Assembly: GCA_003612405.1 (NCBI GenBank)
Contig: RAYR01000015.1
Span: 102,284 to 166,283 of the forward strand
DNA from: a bacterium 0.1xD8-71
Lineage (GTDB): Bacteria > Bacillota > Clostridia > Lachnospirales > Lachnospiraceae
Length of the DNA stretch: 64,000 bases
Direction of reading: 5' to 3'
Shown: positions 25,468-33,688 of the stretch, piece after piece
Numbering within the stretch: position 1 is the first letter of the stretch
How the letters are laid out: every line of letters starts with the position of its first letter
Translations under genes and position numbers: made by a program
The notes under the pieces: model-generated
Databases searched by the model: none
Seen by the model: only the letters and a program-made list of their open reading frames with translations
What the model was told of the DNA's origin: nothing

Positions 25468-27084
25468 ATGGAGCGATATACCGGCAAAAGCGTATTAAAA
25501 GGTGTTGCCGTGGGCAGAGTTTTCTGCTATCAGAAGCAGGATTATCACATTGAGAAAGAGCAGATTGCGGATATTGACGGTGAACTTGCCCGGTTTAAGG
25601 AAGCTGTGGAGACGGCGAAGGAACAGTTGACGGCACTTTATGATCAGGCGCTTGCCAATGTGGGGGAAGATCATGCCATGATCTTTGATATTCACCGTAT
25701 GATGCTGGATGACGATGATTATCTGGAGGCTATTGAGCAGACAGTCAAAGAGGGTACGAACGCTGAATATGCCGTGGAGATGGCACAGAATCAGTTCACA
25801 CAGTTGTTTGCCTCCATGGATGATGAGTACATGAAGGCGAGGGCAGTTGATATCAAGGATATATCGCAGCGGGTCATCAGGATTCTGTTGGGGATACCGG
25901 AGGACGGAGTACCGACAGATGAGCCGGTCATCCTGATTGCAGATGATCTGACACCCAGTGAAACCGTGAAGATGGATAAGAACAAGATTCTTGCTTTTGT
26001 GACGGTCCGTGGCTCTTCCAATTCCCATACGGCAATTTTAGCCAGAAGTATGAATCTTCCGGCGTTAGTCAATACTGAAATGGAACCATCGGAAGAATGG
26101 AACGGTAAAGTCGGTGTGGTAGATGGATTTCACGGCGACTTTATTCTGGAACCGGAGCAGGAAATTCTGGATGAGATGATCCGGCGTAAAAATCAGTGGG
26201 TAGCCGATCTGGAAGCGCTGGAAGAACTGAAAGGCAAAGAGAATGTCACCGGCGACGGCAGACGGATTGATATTTTTGCTAATATTGGCAAGGTAAACGA
26301 TGCAGATGCGGTTTTGGAGGCGGATGCCGGCGGAATCGGGCTGTTTAGGAGTGAGTTCCTCTATCTTGGAAGAGATAGTTTTCCGACAGAGGAGGAGCAG
26401 TTTACCAGTTACAAAGCAGTGCTGGAGAAGATGGGCGGCAGGAAAGTAGTCATCCGTACACTGGATATCGGAGCAGATAAGAAAGTAGACTATTTTCATC
26501 TGGAGCCGGAAGAGAATCCGGCACTGGGGTATCGGGCAATCAGAATCTGTCTGGATCGTCCGGAAATCTTTATCACACAGCTTCGGGCAATTTACCGTGC
26601 GTCTGCATTTGGTAAGGCTTCCATTATGTTCCCGATGATTGTGTCGGTGGAGGAAGTAAGAAGAATTAAGGAAATTGTAGAGCAGGTCAAGAATGAACTT
26701 AAAGTAGAAGGGTATCCTATAGGAGAGGTTGAACTGGGCATTATGGTGGAGACACCGGCAGCGGCGCTGCTTTCCGAGCAGCTTGCAAAGGAAGTGGACT
26801 TCTTCAGTATCGGCACCAATGACCTGACGCAGTACACGCTGGCGGTAGACCGCCAGAACCAGAAACTGGAAAGCACATGTAATACCCATCACCCGGCAGT
26901 GCTTAAACTGATTGAGATGACCGTACAAAACGGGCATAAGGCAGGAATATGGGTAGGCATTTGCGGAGAACTGGCAGCAGATACGGATCTGACGAAGACA
27001 TTCCTTGATATGGGGGTAGATGAATTGAGTGTATCTGCCTCATCCGTATTGAAGGTACGTAAGGCAGTAAGAGATATTATATAA
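25468..27084 (+). CDS. ptsI: PTS enzyme I
   Basis: A 538-residue phosphoenolpyruvate-protein phosphotransferase that starts the PTS phosphate chain. The N-terminal HPr-binding and swivelling domains (about 1-220) contain the active-site H187 in SSNSHTAILAR. The C-terminal PEP-binding barrel contains GIGLFRSEFLY, IRTLDIGADKK, IMVETPAAALL and FSIGTNDLTQY, with the catalytic Cys in WVGICGELA. The length is slightly shorter than the usual 570. ATG 25468 follows AGAAGGAGG. That EI and HPr sit inside a sugar-specific operon with antiterminator, EIIA and EIICB is notable; they may be the general enzymes of the cell or a dedicated set. Confidence 0.95.
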   Translation: MERYTGKSVLKGVAVGRVFCYQKQDYHIEKEQIADIDGELARFKEAVETAKEQLTALYDQALANVGEDHAMIFDIHRMMLDDDDYLEAIEQTVKEGTNAEYAVEMAQNQFTQLFASMDDEYMKARAVDIKDISQRVIRILLGIPEDGVPTDEPVILIADDLTPSETVKMDKNKILAFVTVRGSSNSHTAILARSMNLPALVNTEMEPSEEWNGKVGVVDGFHGDFILEPEQEILDEMIRRKNQWVADLEALEELKGKENVTGDGRRIDIFANIGKVNDADAVLEADAGGIGLFRSEFLYLGRDSFPTEEEQFTSYKAVLEKMGGRKVVIRTLDIGADKKVDYFHLEPEENPALGYRAIRICLDRPEIFITQLRAIYRASAFGKASIMFPMIVSVEEVRRIKEIVEQVKNELKVEGYPIGEVELGIMVETPAAALLSEQLAKEVDFFSIGTNDLTQYTLAVDRQNQKLESTCNTHHPAVLKLIEMTVQNGHKAGIWVGICGELAADTDLTKTFLDMGVDELSVSASSVLKVRKAVRDII

Positions 27085-27103
27085 AATGACAGGGGGTGAA
27101 GTG

Positions 27104-27361
27104 GTGAAAGAGTTTCAGTATGTGATTCAGGATCCGGTGGGTCTGCATGCGAGACCGGCGGGACTCCTGGTGAAACAGGCAGGAAGTTTTAGCAGTAAAG
27201 TTACAGTGGAGAGCGGCGGTAAGAGTGCTGATGCCAGAAAGCTGATCATGCTCATGAGCCTGGGCATCAAACAGGGAATGGAAGTTACCTGCAAGGTGGA
27301 AGGCGAAGATGAAGAGGCGGCAGCAGAGGCTCTACAGAAGTTCTTCCAGGAGAATCTTTAG
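27104..27361 (+). CDS. ptsH: PTS phosphocarrier protein HPr, with Lys at position 46
   Basis: An 85-residue HPr. The EI-phosphorylated H15 is intact in GLHARPAG. The position of the HPr-kinase site, Ser46 in B. subtilis HPr (KSIMGVMSLG), is Lys here (ARKLIMLMSLG; counted K46 from the GTG start). The protein therefore should work in sugar transport but cannot be phosphorylated at that site for CcpA-dependent catabolite control. GTG 27104 gives the standard N-terminus MKEFQYVI and is preceded by AGGGGGTGA; the ATG at 27086 adds six atypical residues. It lies directly behind ptsI. Confidence 0.92.
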   Translation: MKEFQYVIQDPVGLHARPAGLLVKQAGSFSSKVTVESGGKSADARKLIMLMSLGIKQGMEVTCKVEGEDEEAAAEALQKFFQENL

Positions 27362-27466
27362 AGGCATATAAGTAGAAGAGAAGTTTAGGCAAGGATAGAA
27401 ATGTAGAAAGTAAATCATTGGTTCTGTGCTGGGGCGGAACCACAAAATTATAAGGGGGTAACGTTT

Positions 27467-28936
27467 ATGATGAAATATTTACAGAAACTGGGTAAATCAT
27501 TGATGCTTCCCGTAGCATGTCTGCCGATATGCGGTATTCTGATGGGTATCGGATATGCATTATGTCCGGCAACCATGCAGGGTGGTGAAATGAATGGTTT
27601 CCTGAACTTGCTGGGATTTTTCCTGGTGAAGGCAGGCGGCGCGCTGATCGATAATATGGCACTTCTTTTTGTTATCGGTGTCGGTGTGGGTATGGCTGAT
27701 GATCATGATGGTACAGCAGGTCTGGCAGCGTTTGCATCCTGGCTGATGATGACCAATCTGCTTGCTACAGGTACCGTGACAACATTGATGTCTTCTATCG
27801 CAGACAATGTGAATAAGACATTGGCATTTGATAAGATTGCCAATCCGTTTATCGGTATTCTGGCTGGTATTATCGGTGCAACCTGTTATAACAAGTTTAA
27901 GAACACGAAATTACCGGATTGGCTGTCATTCTTCAGCGGCAAGCGCTGTGTAGCGATTATTTCCGGCGTGGTATCCATTGTTGTTGCAGCAATCCTGCTG
28001 TTCGTATGGCCGGTGATCTTCGGTGCGTTGATAGCAGTTGGTCAGGGTATCGTTGGTATGGGCGCAGTTGGTGCAGGTATCTACGCTTTCCTGAACAGAT
28101 TGTTGATTCCGACAGGTCTGCACCATGCATTGAACAATGTATTCTGGTTTGACACCATTGGCTTAGGCGACCTCAGTCACTTCTGGGCAGGTGAGACAAG
28201 TGCAGATGTTACATGGAGTCTTGGTATGTACATGTCCGGTTTCTTCCCTTGTATGATGTTTGGTATCCCTGGTGCAGCACTGGCGATGATTCATACAGCG
28301 AAAGAGGGCAAGAAGAAAGTTGCAATCGGTCTGGTAGCTTCCGCAGCAGTTTGTTCCTTTGTCTGTGGTGTTACAGAGCCTTTTGAGTTTGGTTTCATGT
28401 TCCTGGCACCCGTATTATATCTGATCTATGCATTGTTATATGGTATCTTTACGGTTATCGTAACCTTGATTGGTTTCCGGGCAGGTTTCAGCTTCTCGGC
28501 AGGTGCGACAGACCTTGTATTCTCTGCAACATTACCTGCGGCACAGAATACATGGATGATCCTTCCTCTGGGTATTGCAGCATTTTTAGTATTCTACTTT
28601 GTGTTCCGGTTTGCGATTGTGAAGTTTGATTTAAAGACACCGGGCAGAGAAGATGACGATATTGAAGCAGAGAAGAAGGCAGTTCTGTCCAACAGCGATT
28701 TTACAGAAGTGGCATCCATCATTCTGGAAGGTCTTGGCGGTAGAGAAAATGTGACATCCCTTGACAACTGCATCACAAGACTTCGTATGGAGATTAAGGA
28801 TTACACATTGGTTGACGAGAAGAAGATTAAGTCAGCGGGCGTTGCCGGTGTTATGAGACCTGGTAAGACATCTGTACAGGTTATCGTAGGAACCAAGGTA
28901 CAGTTTGTGGCTGACGAGATGAAGAAAATGTTATAG
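27467..28936 (+). CDS. PTS EIICB, N-acetylglucosamine/glucose family
   Basis: A 489-residue membrane permease. The EIIC domain (about residues 1-385, ten or so membrane segments) contains the substrate-binding GLHHALNNVFWF and TEPFEFGFMF. The C-terminal EIIB domain has phosphoacceptor C435 in LDNCITRLRM. No IIA domain follows, so the free EIIA in the operon is needed. nagA comes next, which favours GlcNAc over glucose as substrate (NagE/NagP type). AAGGGGGTAACG precedes the start; ATG 27467 or the adjacent ATG 27470 may be used. The 105-base gap before it holds a TGGTTC/GAACCA hairpin (no T-run). Confidence 0.9.
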   Translation: MMKYLQKLGKSLMLPVACLPICGILMGIGYALCPATMQGGEMNGFLNLLGFFLVKAGGALIDNMALLFVIGVGVGMADDHDGTAGLAAFASWLMMTNLLATGTVTTLMSSIADNVNKTLAFDKIANPFIGILAGIIGATCYNKFKNTKLPDWLSFFSGKRCVAIISGVVSIVVAAILLFVWPVIFGALIAVGQGIVGMGAVGAGIYAFLNRLLIPTGLHHALNNVFWFDTIGLGDLSHFWAGETSADVTWSLGMYMSGFFPCMMFGIPGAALAMIHTAKEGKKKVAIGLVASAAVCSFVCGVTEPFEFGFMFLAPVLYLIYALLYGIFTVIVTLIGFRAGFSFSAGATDLVFSATLPAAQNTWMILPLGIAAFLVFYFVFRFAIVKFDLKTPGREDDDIEAEKKAVLSNSDFTEVASIILEGLGGRENVTSLDNCITRLRMEIKDYTLVDEKKIKSAGVAGVMRPGKTSVQVIVGTKVQFVADEMKKML

Positions 28937-29000
28937 GTATTATCGTCGAACAATAATACCGAAATCCCTGGCATAGCGGAGGCCTTCGGGCCTTCGCTAT
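28936..29000 (+). other. Two hairpins between EIICB and nagA, one with a TTCG tetraloop
   Basis: GGTATTAT (28936-28943) / ATAATACC (28953-28960), whose first base is in the stop codon, is followed by a 12-bp stem 28973-28984 / 28989-29000 with one G-U pair and the extra-stable loop C-TTCG-G. The tail ATATTTC is only weakly T-rich. It may lower or stabilise nagA transcript relative to the upstream genes. Confidence 0.55.
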
Positions 29001-29043
29001 ATTTCAACTTATAGGGAAGTTCTAAGGAAAGGAGTTTAACAGC

Positions 29044-30180
29044 ATGATTATCAGAAATGCCAGTGTCTATACAGAAGAGGGAAAGTTTGCGCAGCAGGAT
29101 ATCTTTATCAGGGATGAGCTCTTTGTGGATTGTGCGGCCGAGGGCGGGGAGGAGCAGATCATAGACGCTTCCGGCTGTATAGCGATACCGGGACTTACAG
29201 ATATTCATTTTCATGGTTGCATGGGACATGATTTCTGCGATGGAACCCGGGAGGCCATTGACGCTATGGCAGTCTATGAGGCGTCTGTTGGGGTAACCAA
29301 TATTGTGCCGGCTTCCATGACACTTTCGCAGGACATGCTTCTGGGAATCTGTAGCACGGCGAAAGCATACAGAGAAGAGGGTGTGCAGGATAAGAGGGCG
29401 CATTTTCAGGGGATCAACATGGAAGGCCCCTTTGTGTCGATGGAGAAAAAGGGAGCGCAGAATGGAGCATACATCCACAAGCCGGATCAGGAAATGTTTA
29501 AAAGATTAAATGAGGCGTCCGGAAATTGTGTGAAATTTTTGGATATAGCGCCGGAAGAAGATGGCGCCATGGAGTTGATTGACAAATGGCATGACCGGGT
29601 AGTGATATCCCTTGCCCACACCTGTGCCGATTATGATATTGCCAGGGAAGCATTTCAGAGAGGCGCAAGCCATGTGACCCATCTGTATAACGCCATGAAC
29701 CCTTACAGCCACAGAGCGCCGGGGCTGATCGGTGCAGCCGCTGATGAGGAGAAGGTGCATGTGGAACTGATCTGTGACGGGGTGCATATTCATCCGGCGG
29801 CAGTGAGGACTACCTTTAAAATATTCGGGGATGACCGCATTATTCTGATCAGTGACAGTATGCGCGCCACAGGGCTGGAGGATGGAGATTACTCGCTTGG
29901 CGGTCAGTATGTGAAAGTGACAGGAAATCTTGCTACCTTAAAAGACGGGACGATTGCGGGATCCGTGACGAATCTGGCGGATTGTATGCGGACAGCAGTA
30001 TTGAAGATGGGGATTCCCCTGGAATCGGCAGTGAAATGTGCCGCGGTTAATCCTGCAAAGTGTGCGGGAATCTATGATTCCTGCGGCAGCATTACGGCGG
30101 GAAAGTATGCCGATGTGGTATTGCTTGATAAGGAAGATCTGTCGCTCAAGCAGGTGATACTCAGAGGACAGGTTTTGTAA
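29044..30180 (+). CDS. nagA: N-acetylglucosamine-6-phosphate deacetylase
   Basis: A 378-residue amidohydrolase-superfamily enzyme that converts GlcNAc-6-P (product of the PTS) into glucosamine-6-P and acetate. Metal and substrate motifs are in order: DIHFHGCMGHDF, the GINMEGPF block with the metal Glu, ISLAHTCADY, THLYNAMNPYSHR, and the catalytic Asp in LISDSMRATG. It ends with the usual beta-sandwich segment AGKYADVVLLD. GGAAAGGAG precedes the ATG. It is the last gene of the PTS operon; nagB is not in the window. Confidence 0.95.
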   Translation: MIIRNASVYTEEGKFAQQDIFIRDELFVDCAAEGGEEQIIDASGCIAIPGLTDIHFHGCMGHDFCDGTREAIDAMAVYEASVGVTNIVPASMTLSQDMLLGICSTAKAYREEGVQDKRAHFQGINMEGPFVSMEKKGAQNGAYIHKPDQEMFKRLNEASGNCVKFLDIAPEEDGAMELIDKWHDRVVISLAHTCADYDIAREAFQRGASHVTHLYNAMNPYSHRAPGLIGAAADEEKVHVELICDGVHIHPAAVRTTFKIFGDDRIILISDSMRATGLEDGDYSLGGQYVKVTGNLATLKDGTIAGSVTNLADCMRTAVLKMGIPLESAVKCAAVNPAKCAGIYDSCGSITAGKYADVVLLDKEDLSLKQVILRGQVL

Positions 30181-30192
30181 GGACAGGTTGTT

Positions 30193-31068
30193 TCAGGGGC
30201 TGCGTTTCCGATATTCATTCGGAGAGCAGCCCACTTTTTTTAAGAATTGTCTGTTGAAATTAGATAGATTGCTGTAGCCGCAGCGATAAGAAATATCCGA
30301 GATTTTATCCTGCGTATTGGACAGTGCTTCGCAGGCGGCGGAAATCCGAAGCTGCGTGAGGTGTTCCATAGCGCCAACGCCGACAGTATCCTTAAAGCAT
30401 CTCATAAAATGACTTTTGCTTAAGTGAACCAGTCCGGCAAGCTGTTCGATGCAGATTTCTTCCTGTAGATTCCGGGACATATACTCAAGGACGGGGCGGA
30501 TCAATTCATGGTATTCCGCCCCGGTATCTTTGTTTTGACAGATGATATTCCCACTGTTTTCCAATAACCAGAACAATTTCATCAGTTCACTTTTCAACAG
30601 AAGATCCATCTGGGCGGAGTCTGCGCGTACACAGGCAAAAATCTGTTCTGTCACATCCTTTATGGAATCATATGCTTCCATGCCGGGGTGGATATGGACA
30701 TTGACCTGTGCATTTCTGCTTACAACAGGGCGTATACATTCCACGCTGCTGCGGTCACTGCCCGGATTCCCAAGAAGTACGGGATGGAAGACCAGGGCAT
30801 GATAGATCAGTTCCCTGTCCTTGCAGGGATAGGCGGAATGAAGCATATTGGGCGGCAGGATCAGGATGTCGCCTTTGGCGGCCTCTATCTTCTGACCGCC
30901 GCAGATAAATTCTCCTTGCCCATCAGAAATATAGTTGAGCTCAAATTCACTGTGCCAGTGCATGGGAACATTCATGAAAGATTCCGGCAGCCGGCACTCA
31001 TAATGGCTGTATGGAATATAGGAAGTGCTGTGTTGTCTTTGCTCTTCTGTATTTTTGTCTGGCGTCAT
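30193..31068 (-). CDS. AraC-family regulator with cupin domain, beside GH31
   Basis: A 291-residue protein. The cupin sensor (about residues 20-165) has MHWHSEFELNYISDG and LPPNMLHSAYP. The C-terminal double HTH (about 190-290) has ICIEQLAGLVHLSKSHFMRCF and ISDISYRCGYSNLSNFNRQF. ATG 31068 is chosen because AGGGGA is seven bases upstream; longer in-frame starts (31074, 31161) run into the promoter. It is divergent from the GH31 gene, which it probably activates, and convergent with nagA, whose terminator lies inside its last codons. It is a distinct paralogue of the regulator at 14545. Confidence 0.87.
   Translation of the reverse strand: MTPDKNTEEQRQHSTSYIPYSHYECRLPESFMNVPMHWHSEFELNYISDGQGEFICGGQKIEAAKGDILILPPNMLHSAYPCKDRELIYHALVFHPVLLGNPGSDRSSVECIRPVVSRNAQVNVHIHPGMEAYDSIKDVTEQIFACVRADSAQMDLLLKSELMKLFWLLENSGNIICQNKDTGAEYHELIRPVLEYMSRNLQEEICIEQLAGLVHLSKSHFMRCFKDTVGVGAMEHLTQLRISAACEALSNTQDKISDISYRCGYSNLSNFNRQFLKKVGCSPNEYRKRSP
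30197..30241 (+). terminator. nagA-operon terminator encoded inside the convergent araC gene
   Basis: GGGCTGC (30197-30203) / GCAGCCC (30226-30232), with an inner TCCGA/TCGGA stem, followed by CTTTTTTTT. The whole structure lies within the last 15 or so codons of the minus-strand regulator, so these codons also serve as a terminator for the opposite operon. Confidence 0.75.
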
Positions 31069-31125
31069 GTTCATTCCCCTGTTGGATATTCGTCTCGGTC
31101 TGCTCTTCACCGGATATTTACTCTT

Positions 31126-31190
31126 GTAATAGTATAGTATCATATTGTGGTAGTATTTCAATAGAAAAAAGCTGGTAATAATAGTATTAT
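31126..31190. promoter_or_regulatory. Divergent promoter region of araC (minus) and GH31 (plus)
   Basis: TAGTAT occurs at 31130, 31135, 31151 and 31182. The copies at 31130 and 31151 are 21 bp apart. A possible plus-strand -10 (TATTAT, 31185-31190) starts 36 bases after the corresponding half-site start (31149), the same geometry as in the xylan promoters. On the minus strand TTGAAA (31161-31156), 16-base spacer, TACTAT (31139-31134) can drive the regulator and overlaps the half-sites, suggesting autoregulation. The assignment is partly post hoc. Confidence 0.45.
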
Positions 31191-31223
31191 ACCATTATAG
31201 AGGTTTCAGAATGGAGGGTTACT

Positions 31224-33254
31224 ATGAGATTTGTAAATGACAATGGTGCGCTTTTGTGTTACCGTCAGGGCGAAATGTTGAGAATTGAGGCCTGGGGAGA
31301 AGATTCTTTGCGTGTACGTGCCGCAATGAATGGGACTTTTACGGGAAAAGAGTGGGCATTGACTGAAAAGGTCAAGAAATGTGATACACAGATTACTGTG
31401 GAAGAAGTGGATCACTGGGTTGGTGACGGAACCATTGATAAGAAGGAAAAAGCAACGATTGTAAACGGCAGGATAAAGGCGGTGGTCAATTTTGCCGGCA
31501 TCATTTCTTTTTATAAGGATGATGAACTGATCTTGCAGGAATATTTCCGGAATTATGATGGAACGATTTCCAGGGAGAGCAGATGTCTGAAACTGGTCAA
31601 CCGCGAGTGGAAGGGAATTATCGGAGGCAGTGAGTATTCTCTGAACGTGAAGTTTGAGAGCAGCCGTGACGAGAAAATCTTCGGCATGGGACAGTATCAG
31701 CAGGCATGCATGGATTTAAAGGGCTGTGTGTTGGAACTGGCACAGCGCAACTCCCAGATTTCCGTGCCTTTTGCGGTTTCGTCCAGGGGATATGGCTTCC
31801 TGTGGAATAATCCGGCGGTGGGGCGCGTGACCTTTGGTAATAACTATTATGAGTGGATTGCGAGAGCCACAAAAGAGATGGATTACTGGATTACTGCGGC
31901 GGATACACCTAAGCAGATTCTGCATCATTATACGGCTGTGACCGGGCGTGCGGAGATGTTTCCGGAAGACCTGATGGGCTTATGGCAGTGTAAGCTGCGT
32001 TACAGAACCCAGGAAGAAGTGCTCAGCGTGGCAAGACAGTACCGGAAGGAGGGCATCAAGATAGACCAGATCGTCATTGACTTCTTTCACTGGACATTAC
32101 AGGGTGACTGGAAATTCGATGAGAAGTACTGGCCCGACCCGAAAGCGATGGTGGACGAGCTGCATGAGATGGGGATTAAAGTCATTGTATCTGTGTGGCC
32201 GTCGGTTGACCGTAAGAGCGAGAACTTTGGCCCGATGATGGAGCAGGGATTGCTGATCAGGACAGAGCGGGGAGCCGCTCAGACCTATGATTACCAGGGA
32301 GACTGTGTGGAGATAGATCCCTTTAATCAAAGGACACGGGAATATGTGTGGGAAGTGTGTAAGAAGAACTATTATGATTATGGAATAGATGCTTTCTGGC
32401 TGGACAATTCCGAGCCGGATTATGGTGTTTATGATTTTGAGAATTACCGCTACAGTGAAGGGCCGGCCCTTGCGGTCAGCAATCTGTATCCGCAGATGTA
32501 CAGCCGAGTGTTCTATGATGAAATGAGCCGGGCAGGAAGAGGTACTGTCGTGAACCTGCTGCGCTGCGCCTGGGCAGGATCCCAGAAGTATGGCAATGTC
32601 GTATGGTCCGGCGATGTGCCAAGCACTTTTGAAGCATTTGCAGATCAGCTCCAGTGTGGTCTCAATATGGGACTTGCGGGAATTCCCTGGTGGACAACGG
32701 ACATCGGCGGCTTTATGACAGATGATGTGGAGGATGAAGATTTCAGGCAGCTGCTTATCCGCTGGTATCAGTTTGCGGTGTATTCTCCGGTGCTTCGTAT
32801 GCACGGGGACAGAGGGCCTTACAACATTCCGCCGCTTGATGAGAGAGACTGGGGCGGCGGCTATCTGCACACCGGACAGCCCAATGAACTGTGGAGCTAT
32901 GGCGAGGATAATTATGCCATCATGAAGAAATATTATGATGTCCGGATAGAAATGCATGACTATATCCGCGGATTATATGAGGAGGCACATGAGAACGGGT
33001 CTCCCCTGCTCCGGGCGATGTTTTATGAGTTCCCGGAGGATGTAAAGTGCTGGGAGATACAGGATCAGTATATGTTTGGCGATAAGTATCTGGTGGCCCC
33101 GATCCTTCATCTGCATGAGTTTGACAGGGATGTGTATCTGCCCGCAGGAAGCTGGAAGCTGACATCTACCGGCAAGGTATATGAAGGCAATTGTGTCGTC
33201 CATGTGGAGGCGCCGATTGACTATATGCCGGTGTTTGAAAGAAGAGAGTGCTGA
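31224..33254 (+). CDS. GH31 glycosidase, alpha-xylosidase/alpha-glucosidase type
   Basis: A 676-residue GH31 enzyme, cytoplasmic (no signal peptide). The N-terminal beta-sandwich (about 1-240) precedes the barrel with nucleophile D394 in FWLDNSEPDYG and the acid/base D464 in VWSGDVPSTFEAF. The nucleophile motif WLDxSEP is like that of XylS-type alpha-xylosidases rather than the WIDMNE of alpha-glucosidases or KTDFGE of YicI, but I would not fix the substrate from this alone. Activities from alpha-xylosidase (xyloglucan or isoprimeverose) to alpha-glucosidase are possible. It is controlled with the divergent AraC gene. A strong terminator follows, so it is monocistronic. Confidence 0.88.
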   Translation: MRFVNDNGALLCYRQGEMLRIEAWGEDSLRVRAAMNGTFTGKEWALTEKVKKCDTQITVEEVDHWVGDGTIDKKEKATIVNGRIKAVVNFAGIISFYKDDELILQEYFRNYDGTISRESRCLKLVNREWKGIIGGSEYSLNVKFESSRDEKIFGMGQYQQACMDLKGCVLELAQRNSQISVPFAVSSRGYGFLWNNPAVGRVTFGNNYYEWIARATKEMDYWITAADTPKQILHHYTAVTGRAEMFPEDLMGLWQCKLRYRTQEEVLSVARQYRKEGIKIDQIVIDFFHWTLQGDWKFDEKYWPDPKAMVDELHEMGIKVIVSVWPSVDRKSENFGPMMEQGLLIRTERGAAQTYDYQGDCVEIDPFNQRTREYVWEVCKKNYYDYGIDAFWLDNSEPDYGVYDFENYRYSEGPALAVSNLYPQMYSRVFYDEMSRAGRGTVVNLLRCAWAGSQKYGNVVWSGDVPSTFEAFADQLQCGLNMGLAGIPWWTTDIGGFMTDDVEDEDFRQLLIRWYQFAVYSPVLRMHGDRGPYNIPPLDERDWGGGYLHTGQPNELWSYGEDNYAIMKKYYDVRIEMHDYIRGLYEEAHENGSPLLRAMFYEFPEDVKCWEIQDQYMFGDKYLVAPILHLHEFDRDVYLPAGSWKLTSTGKVYEGNCVVHVEAPIDYMPVFERREC

Positions 33255-33286
33255 TAAGTTAAGCATAATATCATATCTATGGTACA

Positions 33287-33319
33287 ATAGACGCAGGCCG
33301 CAGAGTCTGCGTCTATTTT
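33287..33319 (+). terminator. Terminator of the GH31 gene
   Basis: ATAGACGCAG (33287-33296) / CTGCGTCTAT (33307-33316), a perfect 10-bp stem, followed by TTTTTAA. Confidence 0.85.
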
Positions 33320-33344
33320 TAACGTAAAGGAGAATGGAAACCCT

Positions 33345-33613
33345 ATGAATAGAATTATAAGAATCTTGAAGATCATGCTCTGCTCACTTGCCGTATATTA
33401 TCTTTTGGGTATGCAGGTAGAGGAGCTTTTCTGGTAAGGAAAAGGGGATGGAGAATTCTGTGTGTCTTTTTGCCCTGTATAGCAGTATGGCTGACACTGT
33501 TAGCGGCAACGCCGTCCTTTTGTGAGACAAGATATATTTATTCCCTGTTTGCAACAATGCCGGTATTTGTTGCAGTCTGGGGAAAAGAGATGATGATGGA
33601 CAAGGAAAACTAG
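33345..33613 (+). pseudogene. Remnant of a polytopic membrane protein C-terminus
   Basis: The 430-base stretch behind GH31 contains no intact gene of normal size. Frame 33434-33613 reads WRILCVFLPCIAVWLTLLAA, then TPSFCETRYIYSLFATMPVF, and stops at TAG 33611-33613. This is like the last two membrane segments of large Lachnospiraceae membrane proteins of the DUF6020 type (ATPxxxExRYxY motif, from memory). It is open only from 33353 and has no start codon with a ribosome-binding site. An overlapping 30-codon ORF in another frame (33345-33437, start MNRIIRILKIMLCSLAVYYL) has an upstream AAAGGAG and one membrane segment. A frameshifted, truncated gene explains both; an independent tiny membrane peptide is the alternative. 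Confidence 0.45.
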
Positions 33614-33688
33614 ACAAACCGTACAAAAAAAGGTATACTGAACGTGGGTTTTGTTCTTGAAAAATGGGGATAAGAGAGGTTGCGCGAT

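Noticed and set aside
26065..26937. 290-codon open frame antisense to ptsI
   Set aside because: Shadow of the highly conserved enzyme I PEP-binding domain.
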